Positions 10,480 through 22,231 of a stretch of DNA of 64,000 nucleotides are shown here, piece by piece. Origin of the DNA: Cannabis sativa (taxonomy: Eukaryota; Streptophyta; Magnoliopsida; Rosales; Cannabaceae); contig NC_083610.1 of the NCBI RefSeq assembly GCF_029168945.1, positions 47,265,429 to 47,329,428 on the forward strand, written 5' to 3'. Made by a program: the position numbers and the translations under genes. The notes under the pieces are model-generated. The model did no database searches, was not told the DNA's origin, and saw only the letters and a list, made by a program, of their open reading frames with translations. Positions within the stretch are counted from its first letter, which is position 1, and each line of letters begins with the position of its first letter.

Positions 10480-13400
10480 ATTAAGATACTTCAACATTGT
10501 CGAAAAGATTGCATTCATTTTATTTTAAAGCATTTTCGAAATGTAATATATATTTTTAGAAAATTAAATTTGAGTTGGAAATTAATTTGAATTAATTTTT
10601 AAACAACTTAAATTGAATAATTTTCTAAATATTTATGAAAATTATTACTAAGATGGAAATAATTCACGTTATTTATCTATCTAAGTATAATTTATAAATA
10701 TTAAATTAAAATTTATATTTAGAATTTTTCATTCTAAATTGGAAATTTTAATTAAATAAATATATATGTAAAATAAATGGATTAAAATAAATATTAGAAG
10801 AAAATACAACCCTTCATTAAATAATGAGCTTTATTATAAGGATATTCGATCTCCATTGTCGGTTTTACATAGCTATTGTTTTAGTGAGTAATCCTCCCTA
10901 ATGGAGGAACGTTCATTAGCAAGTTAGCACCGTTTAATCTCGAAAGATAAGTAATCTTGTAAGTTTTTTATATAGTTTATGCTCACCCTAATGGTGGCAA
11001 CTATATAAGACTTGCAAGAATATGAAACAATGGTGGAAGCTCATAAGATAGAATAGCCTTGACTCTCGCCTAAACGGGACAACGCGGATTCACATCTTGA
11101 TCGAATAAAAGGTTGCTAGAATGTTGATCATTTTAGATGAGCTGACAACTCTATTCAATGGATGGTAGCTTTGACTCTCGCCTAAACGGGACACTGATAT
11201 CAGTTTGTTGAAAACCTTGGAAATTATTTAGGATTGTATGTTTTAGTATTTTCACTTGTCATTCCTACTTGCTATGTGCTTCATAATTTCTGAATTGTGT
11301 ATGAATTTGTATTGAACCATGTTATTTTCTGTTATTAAATTGTAGTTTAATTTCGAATCTTCATTGTTGGTCTAACTTGGCTTGTTTTTCTAATGAGATA
11401 AATGCCTAATGGATTTTCACCATTAGACTAACATAATAGTGTTAGATCTCGAAAGATAAATATTGTATATGCAACATCTAGCTGTTCATCAATTGATGAC
11501 ACCTTAGACTAGTGTTTTACAATATGAAACAAGAAGATTGTATAAATAAGATTACTTTGACTCTCGCTAATCGGAGCATCGTTGGATTCTTATTTAAAAC
11601 GAAATTATCCTAATTCCTCTTAGCTTATTCATTTCGAATTAGCTTAATGACATATCATTGGATGAATGGTCTATAAATCATATAAAGTCTTATTTTCTCT
11701 TAAGAAATTAGATGACGCATATGATTATATTCCCGGAATTCTATCCCTAAATGATATAAATCCTCAATCTTAGATATCTTCTACTTGTATAGGCAAATCA
11801 TAGAGTTAGATTAGTAGTGGTGGTCCAAGAAAGAGTTACTAATTATACAGTTACACTTTCACAAGTGTTTAATAACCATTTTCTATCAATGGATTTAAAC
11901 TGTATGAGTTTAGTATTCTGTGACCAGAATCTACTTGCACTATTCTAAGAACTCTTTGATGTAACTAACCTAAGTCATCAAAAAATACAACCACATTTTA
12001 TAAATCTATGGCATTTGTATCTTGTTCATAGTGGTTTTGACAAGATCATTCTCTGCAAAGAGTTAATATGCCTATATCCACTGAAAGTAAGTTCATCTCA
12101 TTCGCAGATGGATGTACATTCAGGGGTGGATATGAGTCCTCGTTGTATTCTTAAAACGATCACTCTAGATTTTACCTTATGCAAAAGAAATTTGAAATGT
12201 TTGAAAAATTTCATAAATTTCTAGCAATGGTAAGTGGTTAAAGATCTTGGGAACTGATAGGGGTGGAGAAAAAGTTAGTAGATATGCAGTTCAAAGATCA
12301 TTAATTTGATTTTGAATAATATCCAAACTTACCTCCCCAGAAATTCGAGTTGCATATTGATGATTAGTTACTAGTCGTTGCCTAAATCCTTCTATGGAAA
12401 TAAAATTTCAGAATGATGCAATGGTTGTATACTTAATGTAAATCATTACTAGATTCATGGATGACCTAATCGAAATCTTAAGAAAAGCTAGAACTGCAAA
12501 CCCTGGTTTGCATGTTTGTTAGCTATTCTAAGTGATTAGGGGTTGAGCATCCCGTAGTCATTAGATAAGAAAGTGTTTGTTTAAACAAATACTGCTTTTC
12601 TAAGAAAATGACTAAGTCTGAAAATAAAGTAGCAAATAAAGGAGATATTTTTTCTTGATTCCAAAAGTGTTCTATCATCTTATTTTACAAGATGATCCCA
12701 CTGCCTCTGTTGTCTTAACACAACTGAAGAGGTCTATACCTTTTAGTTTTCTTAGACATAGTTCACGGTACCTTGTTGTAGTGGGAGAGTTTCTAGGAAC
12801 TCACCTTCTTATAACTTGGAAGACACTAGTGATTAAAATCCATTGTGAGTTTAATTGTCAAGATAAGAAACTAAGAAGAAAGCCAATAGAACTATGGTCT
12901 GATCCATTCACATGGAGTAACCTAAAGTTTTCTATTACAAGGACATGAAAGGAAATTTTCGTTAATAGGTCTATTCAATGGACTTAACAAAACTTCCTGT
13001 TCCTAGTATTGTAGGTTTGAGTTTATCTAAACCTATGGCTTGTGGTATACTTGGTAATTACTTACTCTAATGCAAGCAACTTACTTTAGTAAGATGCTGG
13101 AGCATTTTCTTTCCAATGGCAATCTATAGAAGCTTCACAACTTCTAAGCATAGATTTTATTTATCTAAGGAAAAGTCTCAACTATTCCAGAGAAGATAAA
13201 GCCATGAAAGAATTTCTTAAATCAACAGTGAGAGGTCTCAGATATGCTTTAGTATGCCTTAGACCAGACACCTGTTGTTGAGTGGGAGTAATGAGTAGGT
13301 ATCAGATTAATCCAGGAGAAGAACATTGGAAGACAATCAAGTAAATTTTAAGATTAAGAAGAGGAACTATATGTTAGTCAATAAGGGTGGTTTTGAAACT

Positions 13401-13850
13401 CTTGGACTACACCACATCAGATTTCGAGACTTGCCTGTGTGCTAAAAAGTCTGCTGATGAGATGGTGATTACTTTGGGGGTGGAGTAGTGATTTTGGAGA
13501 AGTGTAAAAACCTATCTGAAATCTCTTGGTCTACCAGAGAGAGACTGAATGTTAAAAGTTGCAGGAAAGATACTTATTCAGTCTAAGGAAAGTTCTATAC
13601 TTTTGTGGCACTGTTCCAACTTGCCTTAACTACTAGGGTCACTTCCTGAATAACCAAAGAGTAGTTGCCCAAAAGTATAGAATCCAGTATCCCAAGAGAG
13701 TAGACATATAGAGAGGAATTTCACATTATCAAGAGAGTAGATACTTATTCTACTAAAGTTTTTACTAGGGCATATCCACACTCAAAGGCCGTATGAGAGA
13801 TCGACTAATACAGTAAAGATAAATGCTACAAGGACCAAGATAATGTCCTC
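10480..13850 (+). pseudogene. Degenerate Ty1/copia interior (leader and pol), no LTRs
   Basis: Bases about 10480-11220 match, on the opposite strand, the leader of the copia element at 45.9-55.9 kb (50630-51300), including the block CCTCCATTAGGG ... TCTTTCGAGATTAAACGG in reverse. Gag is absent. From about 11990 fragments of pol appear in order, separated by stops and frameshifts: a GAG-pre-integrase piece (LWHLYLVH), an integrase piece around a DRGGE-like motif at about 12255, and RT/RNase H C-terminal pieces at about 13250-13500 (residues like RYQINPGEEHWK and GGFETLGLHH). No 3' LTR follows. The LTR at 14740 is a separate solo insertion. Confidence 0.72.
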
Positions 13851-13869
13851 AAAAACTAATAATTATCTT

Positions 13870-16800
13870 GTTTTATAGAAGCTCCTCAATTTGTGCTGCT
13901 ATAACTTCTGGTGCATCTTCAAGTGTAGCTAACTTCGGATGCTCAGGGTTGTAGCCTTCAACTCCTCCAGTATCTCTGACATTTGGGACATAACCATTCA
14001 AATCAAAGTTGATGTCATGAGGAGCAACCTCATTTGAATGTTGTTCACATTGGCCTACAAAGAATGCAACCTTATCATTAACAAAGCCTTCCAGTTAAAG
14101 CTAATAGCTCCCCCATTGGCTGACCAAGATTTATAGATGGCATTGAAGAAATAGCCCTCTTAAAGACCGACGTCCCCAACACACTTTGTCTCTAGAACTG
14201 CCACTTGGTCCTATAGGTGATGAACTTGACCTTCCAATTCAACAATACTTGAGTTCTTTTTCTCAAGAAACTTATGAAAGGACTCTTCTACTTCTGAAGT
14301 CTTCCTCCTTGAAGCTGAGAGCTTCTTCTTCAAGCTTTTTTCATGATCCTTGGCACTATCCATGACACCTCTCAAATTCGAGACACTGGTCTTACGTTCA
14401 TCGACAATGTTCTCCAAGTTAGTGACCTTGGCCTCTGCATTAGAGGCTCTTTGCTCAAAAACTGACAACGTCTCTGCAAGCTCAACAACTCTCTTATGTT
14501 CGTCTTCCATAGTATAAGCAAAGCCCACACAAAAGCATTCTTCTTATGGGTGGGATCTTTTTACATCACACAAAAGGTTGATCTTAGGAGAGGTTGAAAT
14601 GGGCCAGTCTTGTAGATTGTAGAAGATGAAGAATGTTGACAAAATCTGGTAACCATTTAGATACATCTAATATGGGCAAAGCCCGATGTAATCAACAATC
14701 GAAACAAACCATCAGTGTAGAAGGAGGAAGGCACCCACATGTTGGGTTTTATGCCCTAAATAAAACTCATTTCATATAATCAGATTTACTTATTAATAAA
14801 GATCAGAAATAACATTTTATGTTGCATGGTTCACATGATTTATTTGATGATTATATGTATATAATGTATGAATTCTTTTTAAGTCCAGAACATATGAGTT
14901 TGATAAAGATTATAGTGTTGTCAACACAGTGGAATATAATCTTAATAAATATGTTCAAAAGTTTATTCCCTGATTTGTCAGAACACTGGATTTAGACTGA
15001 CATGGTATAATCAGCGATAGGTATTCTTACACCTTGGAAAAGTGTTATGTCCTTTCCAGTATATTGGCAAAGTTTACCAGTATCGGATGTATGGAGTATA
15101 CATCGGAAGGGACCGATATTGAACTTTGATTAGATATATTAAAACTTACCGTAATATCTATTCAATTCAATATCACCTGTTGATCCTAGATCACATGATC
15201 GAAATCCTGATATGGTTAGGCTCAATCTCAAGAGTGTTATTCGTGTTCTTTGATTTGTTAGTTAAGCCTAATTTATGGTCAGGGCAATACATACATTTTG
15301 GGAACACGGTAGTGCAATTGAGTGGGAGCGCTAACATAAATATGGAATCTATAGCTTCTATTTGGCAAATAGAAGTAAAGGATGATTTCCTTCGAGCTTA
15401 ACCAAACGAAGATAAATGGTGGAGATCTCATTTCACTTAGGTGAAATATCATTTATACAGGGTTAAGTGTTTTAAGGATAAAATACATTGAAGGTATAGC
15501 GGTAACAGTAGTGCCTTTTCAATGTAGATCATCTATATAGAGGATCATTGATCACATTAGGGTTATAACAATGGATAACTAATGACGTGTCTATATCATG
15601 GAACATATAGAGCGTTCTATATGACTGAGAGTGCAATTCCAAGTTCTAAGTGTGGATTCAATGAGGAATTAATAAGTTAGGGAATTTACTTGGTAAATTC
15701 GGTTCGACTTATTGGAAGCTCGGTTATATAGACCCATGGTCCCCATACTAGTTGAGACCATACTGCTTGTAAGACTCAGTTAATTTATTTTGATTAATCA
15801 ATTATAATTCTAAAAGTCAGACTATGTCTACTTTATGAATTCTCACAGCTTAAGGATGAAATCGTAAAGAAAAGGGTTTCTAGGTTTAATTATTAATTAA
15901 GAGACTTTGTATGTCTAATTAATAATTATTTTAAATGACAATTTTATTTAATAATCTATTTTAGTTATTAAATAATTAGTTTTGGCATTTAAATGATTAG
16001 AATTGGAAAAATGGCATTTTTAGAGAAATAGAAATAAAATTGAGGAAACTGCAAAATCCAATTGAGGCCCATTTCACCCTATGGCCGGCCACATGGTTTG
16101 CTTGTTTCCCATTATTATTTTCAATTTTAATTGCCATGTAATTGCGTATCAAAGCCTAGCAATAATAGGAAAGTGGTAGATCACACTAAATAAGGCAGTT
16201 AATCAATTACACAGTAAAAGAGGAAACTGTTTATTTGGAAAGTTGTGCTCTCCCTTTTCCCTATATAAAGCAACCTTGTTCTCTTCTCTTGCATGGATGA
16301 AAAGCCACGAAATTAAGAGAGAAAAAGAGAGAAAAATTTTGAAATCCTTGTGAGATGAGTAGTGCCCACACACATCAAGTGGTATCTCAGTCATAGTATG
16401 TAAGACTATGGAATTTCTGCATCAAAGAAGGAGAAAAGAAGATCCAGGTTCAGATCTTGGTGATGCTCTGCTACAGAAAGGAATCAAGGGCTAGAGATCT
16501 GAACGGAAGGAGTCATATTATTCCGCTGCACCCACTGTAAGGTTTTCTAACTTTATATGTGTTTATTTTCATTGTTTTAGAATTCATATTAGGTTGTTAA
16601 TCCAACATACTTGTTAGTAAATCTAGATCCTGGTAAAATAATTTCCAACACCACATTCATATGAAATCTTGAGATCATTAAAACAATGATTTTGAGAACA
16701 ACTAGGACATTCAATTATGGGTTTTCTAACAATAGGCTCAGGTAGTGAATACTCATCTCAAACCAGTTCAACTTGGTGCTGGGTAATTGAGCTAAAGAAA

Positions 16801-16900
16801 CGAGGTCTTAGCTCGAAGGCTCAGTGTCTCGGGTCCACACTTTCAATAGCAGTAGTGAGTAACTCAAACAAACTGTGCAAGAATGAAGAATTTCAGCTCA
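13870..16900 (-). pseudogene. Broken reading frame like the plant 'putative gypsy type transposon' family, with coiled coil
   Basis: Read on the minus strand and ignoring the solo LTR at 14740-16651, this gives: a segment with IIECPSCSQNHCF near 16700; a segment with YQILSTFFIFYNLQDWPI at about 14610-14670, resembling the plant family Pfam calls putative gypsy type transposon (PF04195, from memory); a 105-residue open stretch (14211-14528) rich in E/K/L with heptad-like spacing, so probably coiled coil; and a tail with WSANGGAI and DINFDLNGY down to about 13870. Several stops and frame changes are present. It may be the extra ORF of a non-autonomous gypsy element or a host copy of such an ORF; I cannot decide. 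Confidence 0.5.
14740..16651 (+). mobile_element. Solo Ty1/copia LTR
   Basis: Starts TGTTGGGTTTTATGCCC and ends CCAACA, the reverse orientation of the copia LTRs at 45877-47811 and 53927-55861, to which it is similar throughout. It is flanked by a perfect 5-bp target duplication, CCACA, at 14735-14739 and 16652-16656. This shows it is a complete solo LTR and not the 3' LTR of the copia interior just upstream. It splits the minus-strand broken frame at 13870-16900. Confidence 0.85.
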
Positions 16901-17135
16901 AATAGCTCACATGAAAATCTTTTTTTATTTTTTATTTTATTTTTAGAGGGCTTACCAATGGAGTTTAATAATTTCTAGCAAGATCTATAATCCTTAAAAT
17001 AAGCTTTACAAGAGGAGAAGAAAAAAATTTGAAAAAAAATTCAAATTTTTTGAGAAATTACCTGAAATTTGAAGAATACTTGGAGAATCGATTAAAGCAA
17101 AGTTTTTAGACTCTCAAATGTTTGCCTTACGCATG

Positions 17136-17822
17136 TGTAAAGACCGCTTAGTTTAATTTGGAAATTAGCAGTTAATTATGTTTGATTATGGAAAATTATT
17201 TATAGATATTTAAATAATTATTTATACTGTTATTATTGAATTCTGAAATGCATTTTATGTCATTTGGTGATTTTCATAATTTTGCATTTCCGGTGCCCGG
17301 TAACATGGAACTCAGTGTTTTGCTCAATAAAATCACAACTTAGTATGTTAGTTTATGGGGACGATTATTTAGACATTGGGAATGTCGGGATTGGCCGGGA
17401 ATTTAGAATTTCCCAAAATACCCCTTTAGTGCTCTTTATGTTATTTTAAGTGTGGAGGGGCAAAATGGTCTTTTTGTCCCAATGAGATTTTTTCCTTTAG
17501 TGGACTTTATGTGTTGAAATTATATAATTTTAAATGTTATTTGTTGGCTGAATAAGGAGTGGAATTATTCATTTTTTATCATTTATTTCAAAAGTTAGAA
17601 AATTAGAAAGAAAAGCAAAACTTTTTCTCTCAACTCTCTCTCTCTATTTCGGCCCTTTGAAGCAGCAAGAAGTTGAGATTTTCTTTGGTTTTTCAAGATA
17701 ATTTTGTGTGCAACTCAAGCTTTAGGTATTGTTCTTACTCTTGTCTTCTTTTAGTTTCTTGAATTTTGATGAAAGAAATGTTTGCATGCTTGATTTGGTT
17801 GTGTAGTTGCTGCTGTGGTTTA
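17136..17822 (+). mobile_element. Gypsy LTR fragment in plus orientation
   Basis: Starts TGTAAAGACCGCTTAGTTTAA, the reverse complement of the end of the minus-strand gypsy LTRs. It follows their order through the GGTGCCCGGTA block, ACATTGGGAATG, GGGGCAAAATGGTC and TTTCGGC to the GCATGCTTGA block, then loses similarity at about 17822. Sequence 17823-17926 is unassigned. The complete gypsy element inserted just downstream. Confidence 0.75.
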
Positions 17823-17926
17823 GTATACAATGTAAATAACTGTTCGAACGTAATAAGTAAATCGATGCAATAAACACTGCTTTATCTAATTATCTGCTAA
17901 GATGATTAGCAATATATATGACTTGC

Positions 17927-20177
17927 TGTAACACCCTAACTATCTTAGGCGTATTACGTGATTTTGAAACGTACTGTGCAGCTCGTTGCTAATCAACGAG
18001 GTTTATGGAAAAACGTGATTAATTAAAATTTTGCTTTTTAATTAAACTTATAAACCATATTATAAAAGTCTCGGGATCCCGATTTATAAAATCATTTACA
18101 AACGTTTTAACTGTTTAACTTTTACATCAAAATGAAAGTCGTCTAACGACAGTTACAAAAATCTCAGCCGTGCTGTCCCGAGGATCGTACGCTCCAGGCC
18201 TAACCGCCCCGACATGTACAATCTCATAAGCTCGCTCACGGTCCATCAGCTACAGCCTTGCCTTTACCTACACATGAACATAAACTGTGAGTCGACAGAC
18301 TCAGTAAGAAAAGCATAAAAATATCATACATAACTAACTGCCGTGTCCAACACGATACTGAGTCCCGCTACTGCCATGTCCAACATGGTACTGAGCCACT
18401 ACTGCCATGTCCAACATGGTACTGAGTTTTGAACGTTCAGGGGACGGTACTATTGACAAGTATCCTCCTGATCGGTCGAACCGGTCATACTCCGGCTGCT
18501 GGTCATACTCCGGCTGTACCGACGGGATAGGTCAATAGCACCGAACCACCAACCAAGTGTCGGCTGATCGGTCGAACCGGTCATACTCCGCCGCTTGGTC
18601 ATACTCCGCTGTACCGACGTGACAGGGTTGGATGGTTCGAAGCCTAAATACATAACTAATGTAATCTAGCAGGCTTCCTACATGCACGCTAAACATGTAA
18701 TCTACATATGCATACTGTTATACTAATCTTACCTGGATTCCGATTTCAGGTGTGCCGGTCAACCCGACCGGAATCGAAGCCGAGCGGCGGACATCGGCTC
18801 CTAAACCATAAAAATCACAACGCTATAAGTGACACGCTAAATCACTTCCCGGGGACTAAAACTTGGAACTAAAAGTTTCCCTATCGATAAAAAGCATGGC
18901 AATACCCCTAAAAACCTAAAAACGAGGAAAACTAGGGTTCGGAAAAATTCCCCAACCGTAGACGGTTGCCCAACCGGAATTCCGGTTCTGGGAAAATTCA
19001 GAACACTCATCCGGAATTCCGGATGCACAACCGGAATTCCGGTTCCTCGCAGGCAGCAAACATAAAAATTCATAACTTGCACAATTCAACCCCAAATCAC
19101 ATGAAACCTTCCAGACCTGTTCTATACCTCCCCTAGAACATTTCTAAGGCAACAAAACCACCCAGATTGCACGAATTCAAAAATCACCATTAGAGCTCAA
19201 GCTTTGAGTTCTAAACTCAAACTTGAGCAAACCTAGCTAGCATGCAATCAAATCCATCTAAACTTACTTAAACAAGCTTAACTAAGCCTCTGAAAACAAT
19301 CAAAAAACATCAACAATATCTCAGCAACAGAACATAGACATTTCTCTTTGAAAACCATATTTTTGAGCTAAAAATCAAAACTTTGAACAACACAACTAGC
19401 ATGCATCATAACCAGCTCTAGTCTACTCAATTGAACAAGATTTAAACCTCAGAAATCATATCACAAACACAGCAGCAACAACACCTCAAGTAAGCATGCA
19501 TTTACTCATATTTTCACCATTTTTATTCAAGAAAATAAAGGGAAAGAGTTAGAGATTACATACCACAACCTAGAGTTCACAATTAGGTTGAATTTAGCTT
19601 TGAAAATTGAAGAAAAACCCAGCTTTTGCACCCCAAATACCCAGCCGAAAGTGGAGAGGAAAAGAGAGAGTTTTTGGAAAATTCTATTTTCTTTTCTAAG
19701 TGTTTTTTGTAAAAAATGAAAGAAATAATATAAACCCACTTAACATAACCATTTATTAAATCTATTTCAGCCAAAAACAATTAAATAAATAAACATTTAA
19801 TTTCCAAATAAAAGTCACTAAAAGACAAAAAGTCATTGGGGCAAAAAGACCATTTTGCCCCTCCATCATAAAATCACATAAATCATACTAAAGGGGTATT
19901 TTTGGGAAATTCTAAATTCCCGGCCATTCCCGGCATTCCCAATGTCTAAAACCCGTCCCCAAAATACTAACATACTAAGTTGTGATTTCTACTGAGCCAA
20001 ACGCCGAGTTCCAAAATACCGGACACCGGAAAGCGAAATATAAAAACTACTGATGACATAATCATGCATTTCCGAATTCCGTAAATAACAGTAATAAATT
20101 ATTTAAATAGCTATAAATAATTTCATAATTAAACATAAACAACTGCTAATTTCCAAATTAACTAAGCGGGCTTTACA
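17927..20177 (-). repeat. 3' LTR of the gypsy element
   Basis: 2251 bases. Its right 1.0 kb (19200-20177) appears identical by eye to 26401-27384 of the partner LTR, and its first 220 bases match 25145-25364. The middle (about 18147-19165) differs at many sites, mostly CAG/CTG here against CGG/CCG there. Confidence 0.95.
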
Positions 20178-21303
20178 ACTTTCCCCCCCTTAAAAGGATT
20201 TCGTCCCCGAAATCTAACCTGAATAACTCTGGATATTGAGCTCTCATATCTGACTCTAGCTCCCAGGTGGCTTCCTCCACCTTGCTGTTTCTCCAGAGAA
20301 CCTTGACCAATGCTATGGTCTTATTCCGAAGGACTTTATCCTTTCTATCCAGGATCTGCACTGGCTGTTCCTCATATGACATGTCCGGGCCGAGCTGAAG
20401 ACTCTCATAACTGAGTATGTGAGAGGGGTCTGAAACGTATTTTCTCAACATTGAGACATGGAATACGTTGTGCACTGCTGATAAGGCTGGAGGCAATGCT
20501 AACCGATATGCCACTTGACCTATCTTCTCGAGAATCTCGAAAGGTCCAGTAAATCTAGGGCATAACTTGCCTCTTTTCCCGAAACGTTTAATCCCCTTCA
20601 TCGGAGATACTCGCAAAAACACATGGTCCCCTACTCGGAACTCAACATCTCTACGTTTCGGATCTGCGTAACTCTTCTGTCTGCTCTGTGAGGCAAGCAT
20701 TCTAGCTTTTATCTTTTCTATTGCCTCATTGGTCCGCTGAACTGACTCTGGACCTAGGTATTTCCTCTCCCCTGTCTCATCCCAGTGGATAGGGGATCTA
20801 CATTTCCTACCGTACAACAGTTCATAGGGTGCCATCCCTATCGTACTCTGATAACTGTTGTTGTATGAAAATTCTATTAACGGTAGATATTTACTCCATG
20901 AACCCTCAAAGTCCATAACACAGGCTCTCAACATATCCTCCAATATCTGAATTGTCCTTTCGGACTGACCATCTGTCTGAGGATGGAATGCTGTACTGAA
21001 TTTTAGCTTTGTACCCATTGCCCGTTGCAAACTTTGCCAAAATTTGGAGGTGAATTTCGGATCCCTGTCCGAAACTATAGACTTCGGTACCCCGTGAAGT
21101 CTCACTATCTCCCTGACATATAACTCTGCCAACTGATCCACTGTAAACGTTGTTCTAACCGTCAGAAAATGAGCAGATTTCGTAAATCGGTCCACCACTA
21201 CCCAGATGGAATCATACATACCCGTGGTCCTAGGTAACCCGACCACAAAATCCATCGTAATATCCTCCCATTTCCATTCTGGTAGGGTTAGAGGCTGCAA
21301 CAA
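20173..21303 (-). CDS. Integrase core and chromodomain-like C-terminus (gypsy)
   Basis: A 376-residue open frame, the 3' part of pol. The integrase core shows the D,D,E triad: ITMDFVVGLP (D near residue 18), VSDRDPKFTSKFW (D near 80) and TDGQSERTIQILED (E near 116). A GPFEILEKIGQVAYRL segment near residue 255 is typical of gypsy integrase C-termini. The end (about 320-365: ALVKVLWRN, EEATWELESDM) looks like the degenerate chromodomain of Tekay/Del chromoviruses, which can steer insertion to heterochromatin. The apparent start is artificial: the frame joins the zinc-binding part (21230-21640) across a one-base difference in a GGGG run near 21310. Confidence 0.9.
   Translation of the reverse strand: MLQPLTLPEWKWEDITMDFVVGLPRTTGMYDSIWVVVDRFTKSAHFLTVRTTFTVDQLAELYVREIVRLHGVPKSIVSDRDPKFTSKFWQSLQRAMGTKLKFSTAFHPQTDGQSERTIQILEDMLRACVMDFEGSWSKYLPLIEFSYNNSYQSTIGMAPYELLYGRKCRSPIHWDETGERKYLGPESVQRTNEAIEKIKARMLASQSRQKSYADPKRRDVEFRVGDHVFLRVSPMKGIKRFGKRGKLCPRFTGPFEILEKIGQVAYRLALPPALSAVHNVFHVSMLRKYVSDPSHILSYESLQLGPDMSYEEQPVQILDRKDKVLRNKTIALVKVLWRNSKVEEATWELESDMRAQYPELFRLDFGDEILLRGGKL
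20178..20191 (-). other. Polypurine tract of the gypsy element
   Basis: On the minus strand AAGGGGGGGAAAGTT directly abuts the TGTAAAG start of the 3' LTR. This is the expected plus-strand priming site. The integrase frame reads through it and stops at 20173-20175 inside the LTR, so the tract also encodes the last residues. Confidence 0.85.
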
Positions 21304-21640
21304 CCCCGCCGGGTCTCCGATGTTCGGCCTTGATCCGTCGACAAGTGAGGCATCTCGATACGAATTCTACCAAATTCTTCTTCATACCGTTCCACCAGAA
21401 GTACGGTTTCAAATCTTGGTACATCTTGGTGGTGCCGGGATGCAGAGAATACGGGGTAGAATGAGCCTCCTCAAAGATCTCGTTTCTCAATTCCACGCTG
21501 TTCGGAACACAAACCCTGGCTTTATACAAAAGCATCCCACTATCTGACACTGAAAAGTCTTTGGCTTGACCAGCCAATACCTCATCTCGGATTTTCACTA
21601 TCTCCGGATCTGTCATCTGAGCGACCTTTATTCTTTCCAA
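21230..21640 (-). CDS. Integrase zinc-binding (H2C2) segment of gypsy pol
   Basis: A 136-residue frame whose middle carries the HHCC-type integrase zinc finger: HSTPYSLHPGTTKMYQDL gives the two histidines and CLTCRRIKAEHRRPGG the two cysteines. It continues pol between RNase H and the integrase core. After PGG the frame is lost: an extra G in a GGGG run shifts it away from the core frame starting at 21303. Its upstream junction to RNase H near 21700 is also shifted, where a GA unit seems to be missing. Confidence 0.85.
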   Translation of the reverse strand: MERIKVAQMTDPEIVKIRDEVLAGQAKDFSVSDSGMLLYKARVCVPNSVELRNEIFEEAHSTPYSLHPGTTKMYQDLKPYFWWNGMKKNLVEFVSRCLTCRRIKAEHRRPGGVVAASNPTRMEMGGYYDGFCGRVT

Positions 21641-21697
21641 CGTATCGATTGCGGCGTTAAGTTGTGAAGCCGACCTACCACAAACTCAATGTCGGAT

Positions 21698-22075
21698 CTA
21701 ACCATATCCTCTCGCTAGCCGAGGTGAGATCTGAACCATGCTAGCTACTTGCCCGGGACCCTTTCTGCTCAGGGCATCGGCCACTACATTGGCTTTTCCG
21801 GGATGATAGAGGATCTCACAATCATAGTCCTTTACTAATTCCAACCAACGCCTTTGTCTCATGTTCAAATCTTTCTGAGTAAAGAAATACTTGAGACTCT
21901 TATGGTCGGTATAGATCTCACACTTCTCCCCATAAAGGTAATGCCGCCAAATCTTCAGTGCAAAAACCACTGCGGCCAATTCTAAATCATGAGTCGGGTA
22001 TCGCTGTTCATAATCCTTTAACTGACGGGAGGCATAAGCGATAACCCGATCGGCTTGCATCAATACGCACCCCAA
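21698..22075 (-). CDS. RNase H segment of gypsy pol
   Basis: A 125-residue frame with RNase H signatures: [50 protein letters not shown] and the ADALSRK motif near its end. This domain degrades the RNA strand during reverse transcription. Upstream the link to RT is disturbed between about 22090 and 22245. One change lies at a CTG-containing codon pair near 22100 and another is a lost T in a TTT run near 22245. It ends early near 21700 by another frame change. Confidence 0.88.
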   Translation of the reverse strand: MGCVLMQADRVIAYASRQLKDYEQRYPTHDLELAAVVFALKIWRHYLYGEKCEIYTDHKSLKYFFTQKDLNMRQRRWLELVKDYDCEILYHPGKANVVADALSRKGPGQVASMVQISPRLARGYG

Positions 22076-22231
22076 ACCCTGTTTGGATGCGTCACGATGA
22101 GACTACGAACTTCTCCTTGTCCGAAGGCAAAGCTAGTACGGAGCGAGAATCAACCTCTCGTTTCGGCTCCCGAAAACTAGCTTCGCATTTATCTGACCAG
22201 ATAAAACGCTGATTCTTCTTTGTAAGCTCGG

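Noticed and set aside
12655..12948. 97-residue plus-strand frame as a separate gene
   Set aside because: It lies within the decayed copia pol order and shows no independent start context or domain.
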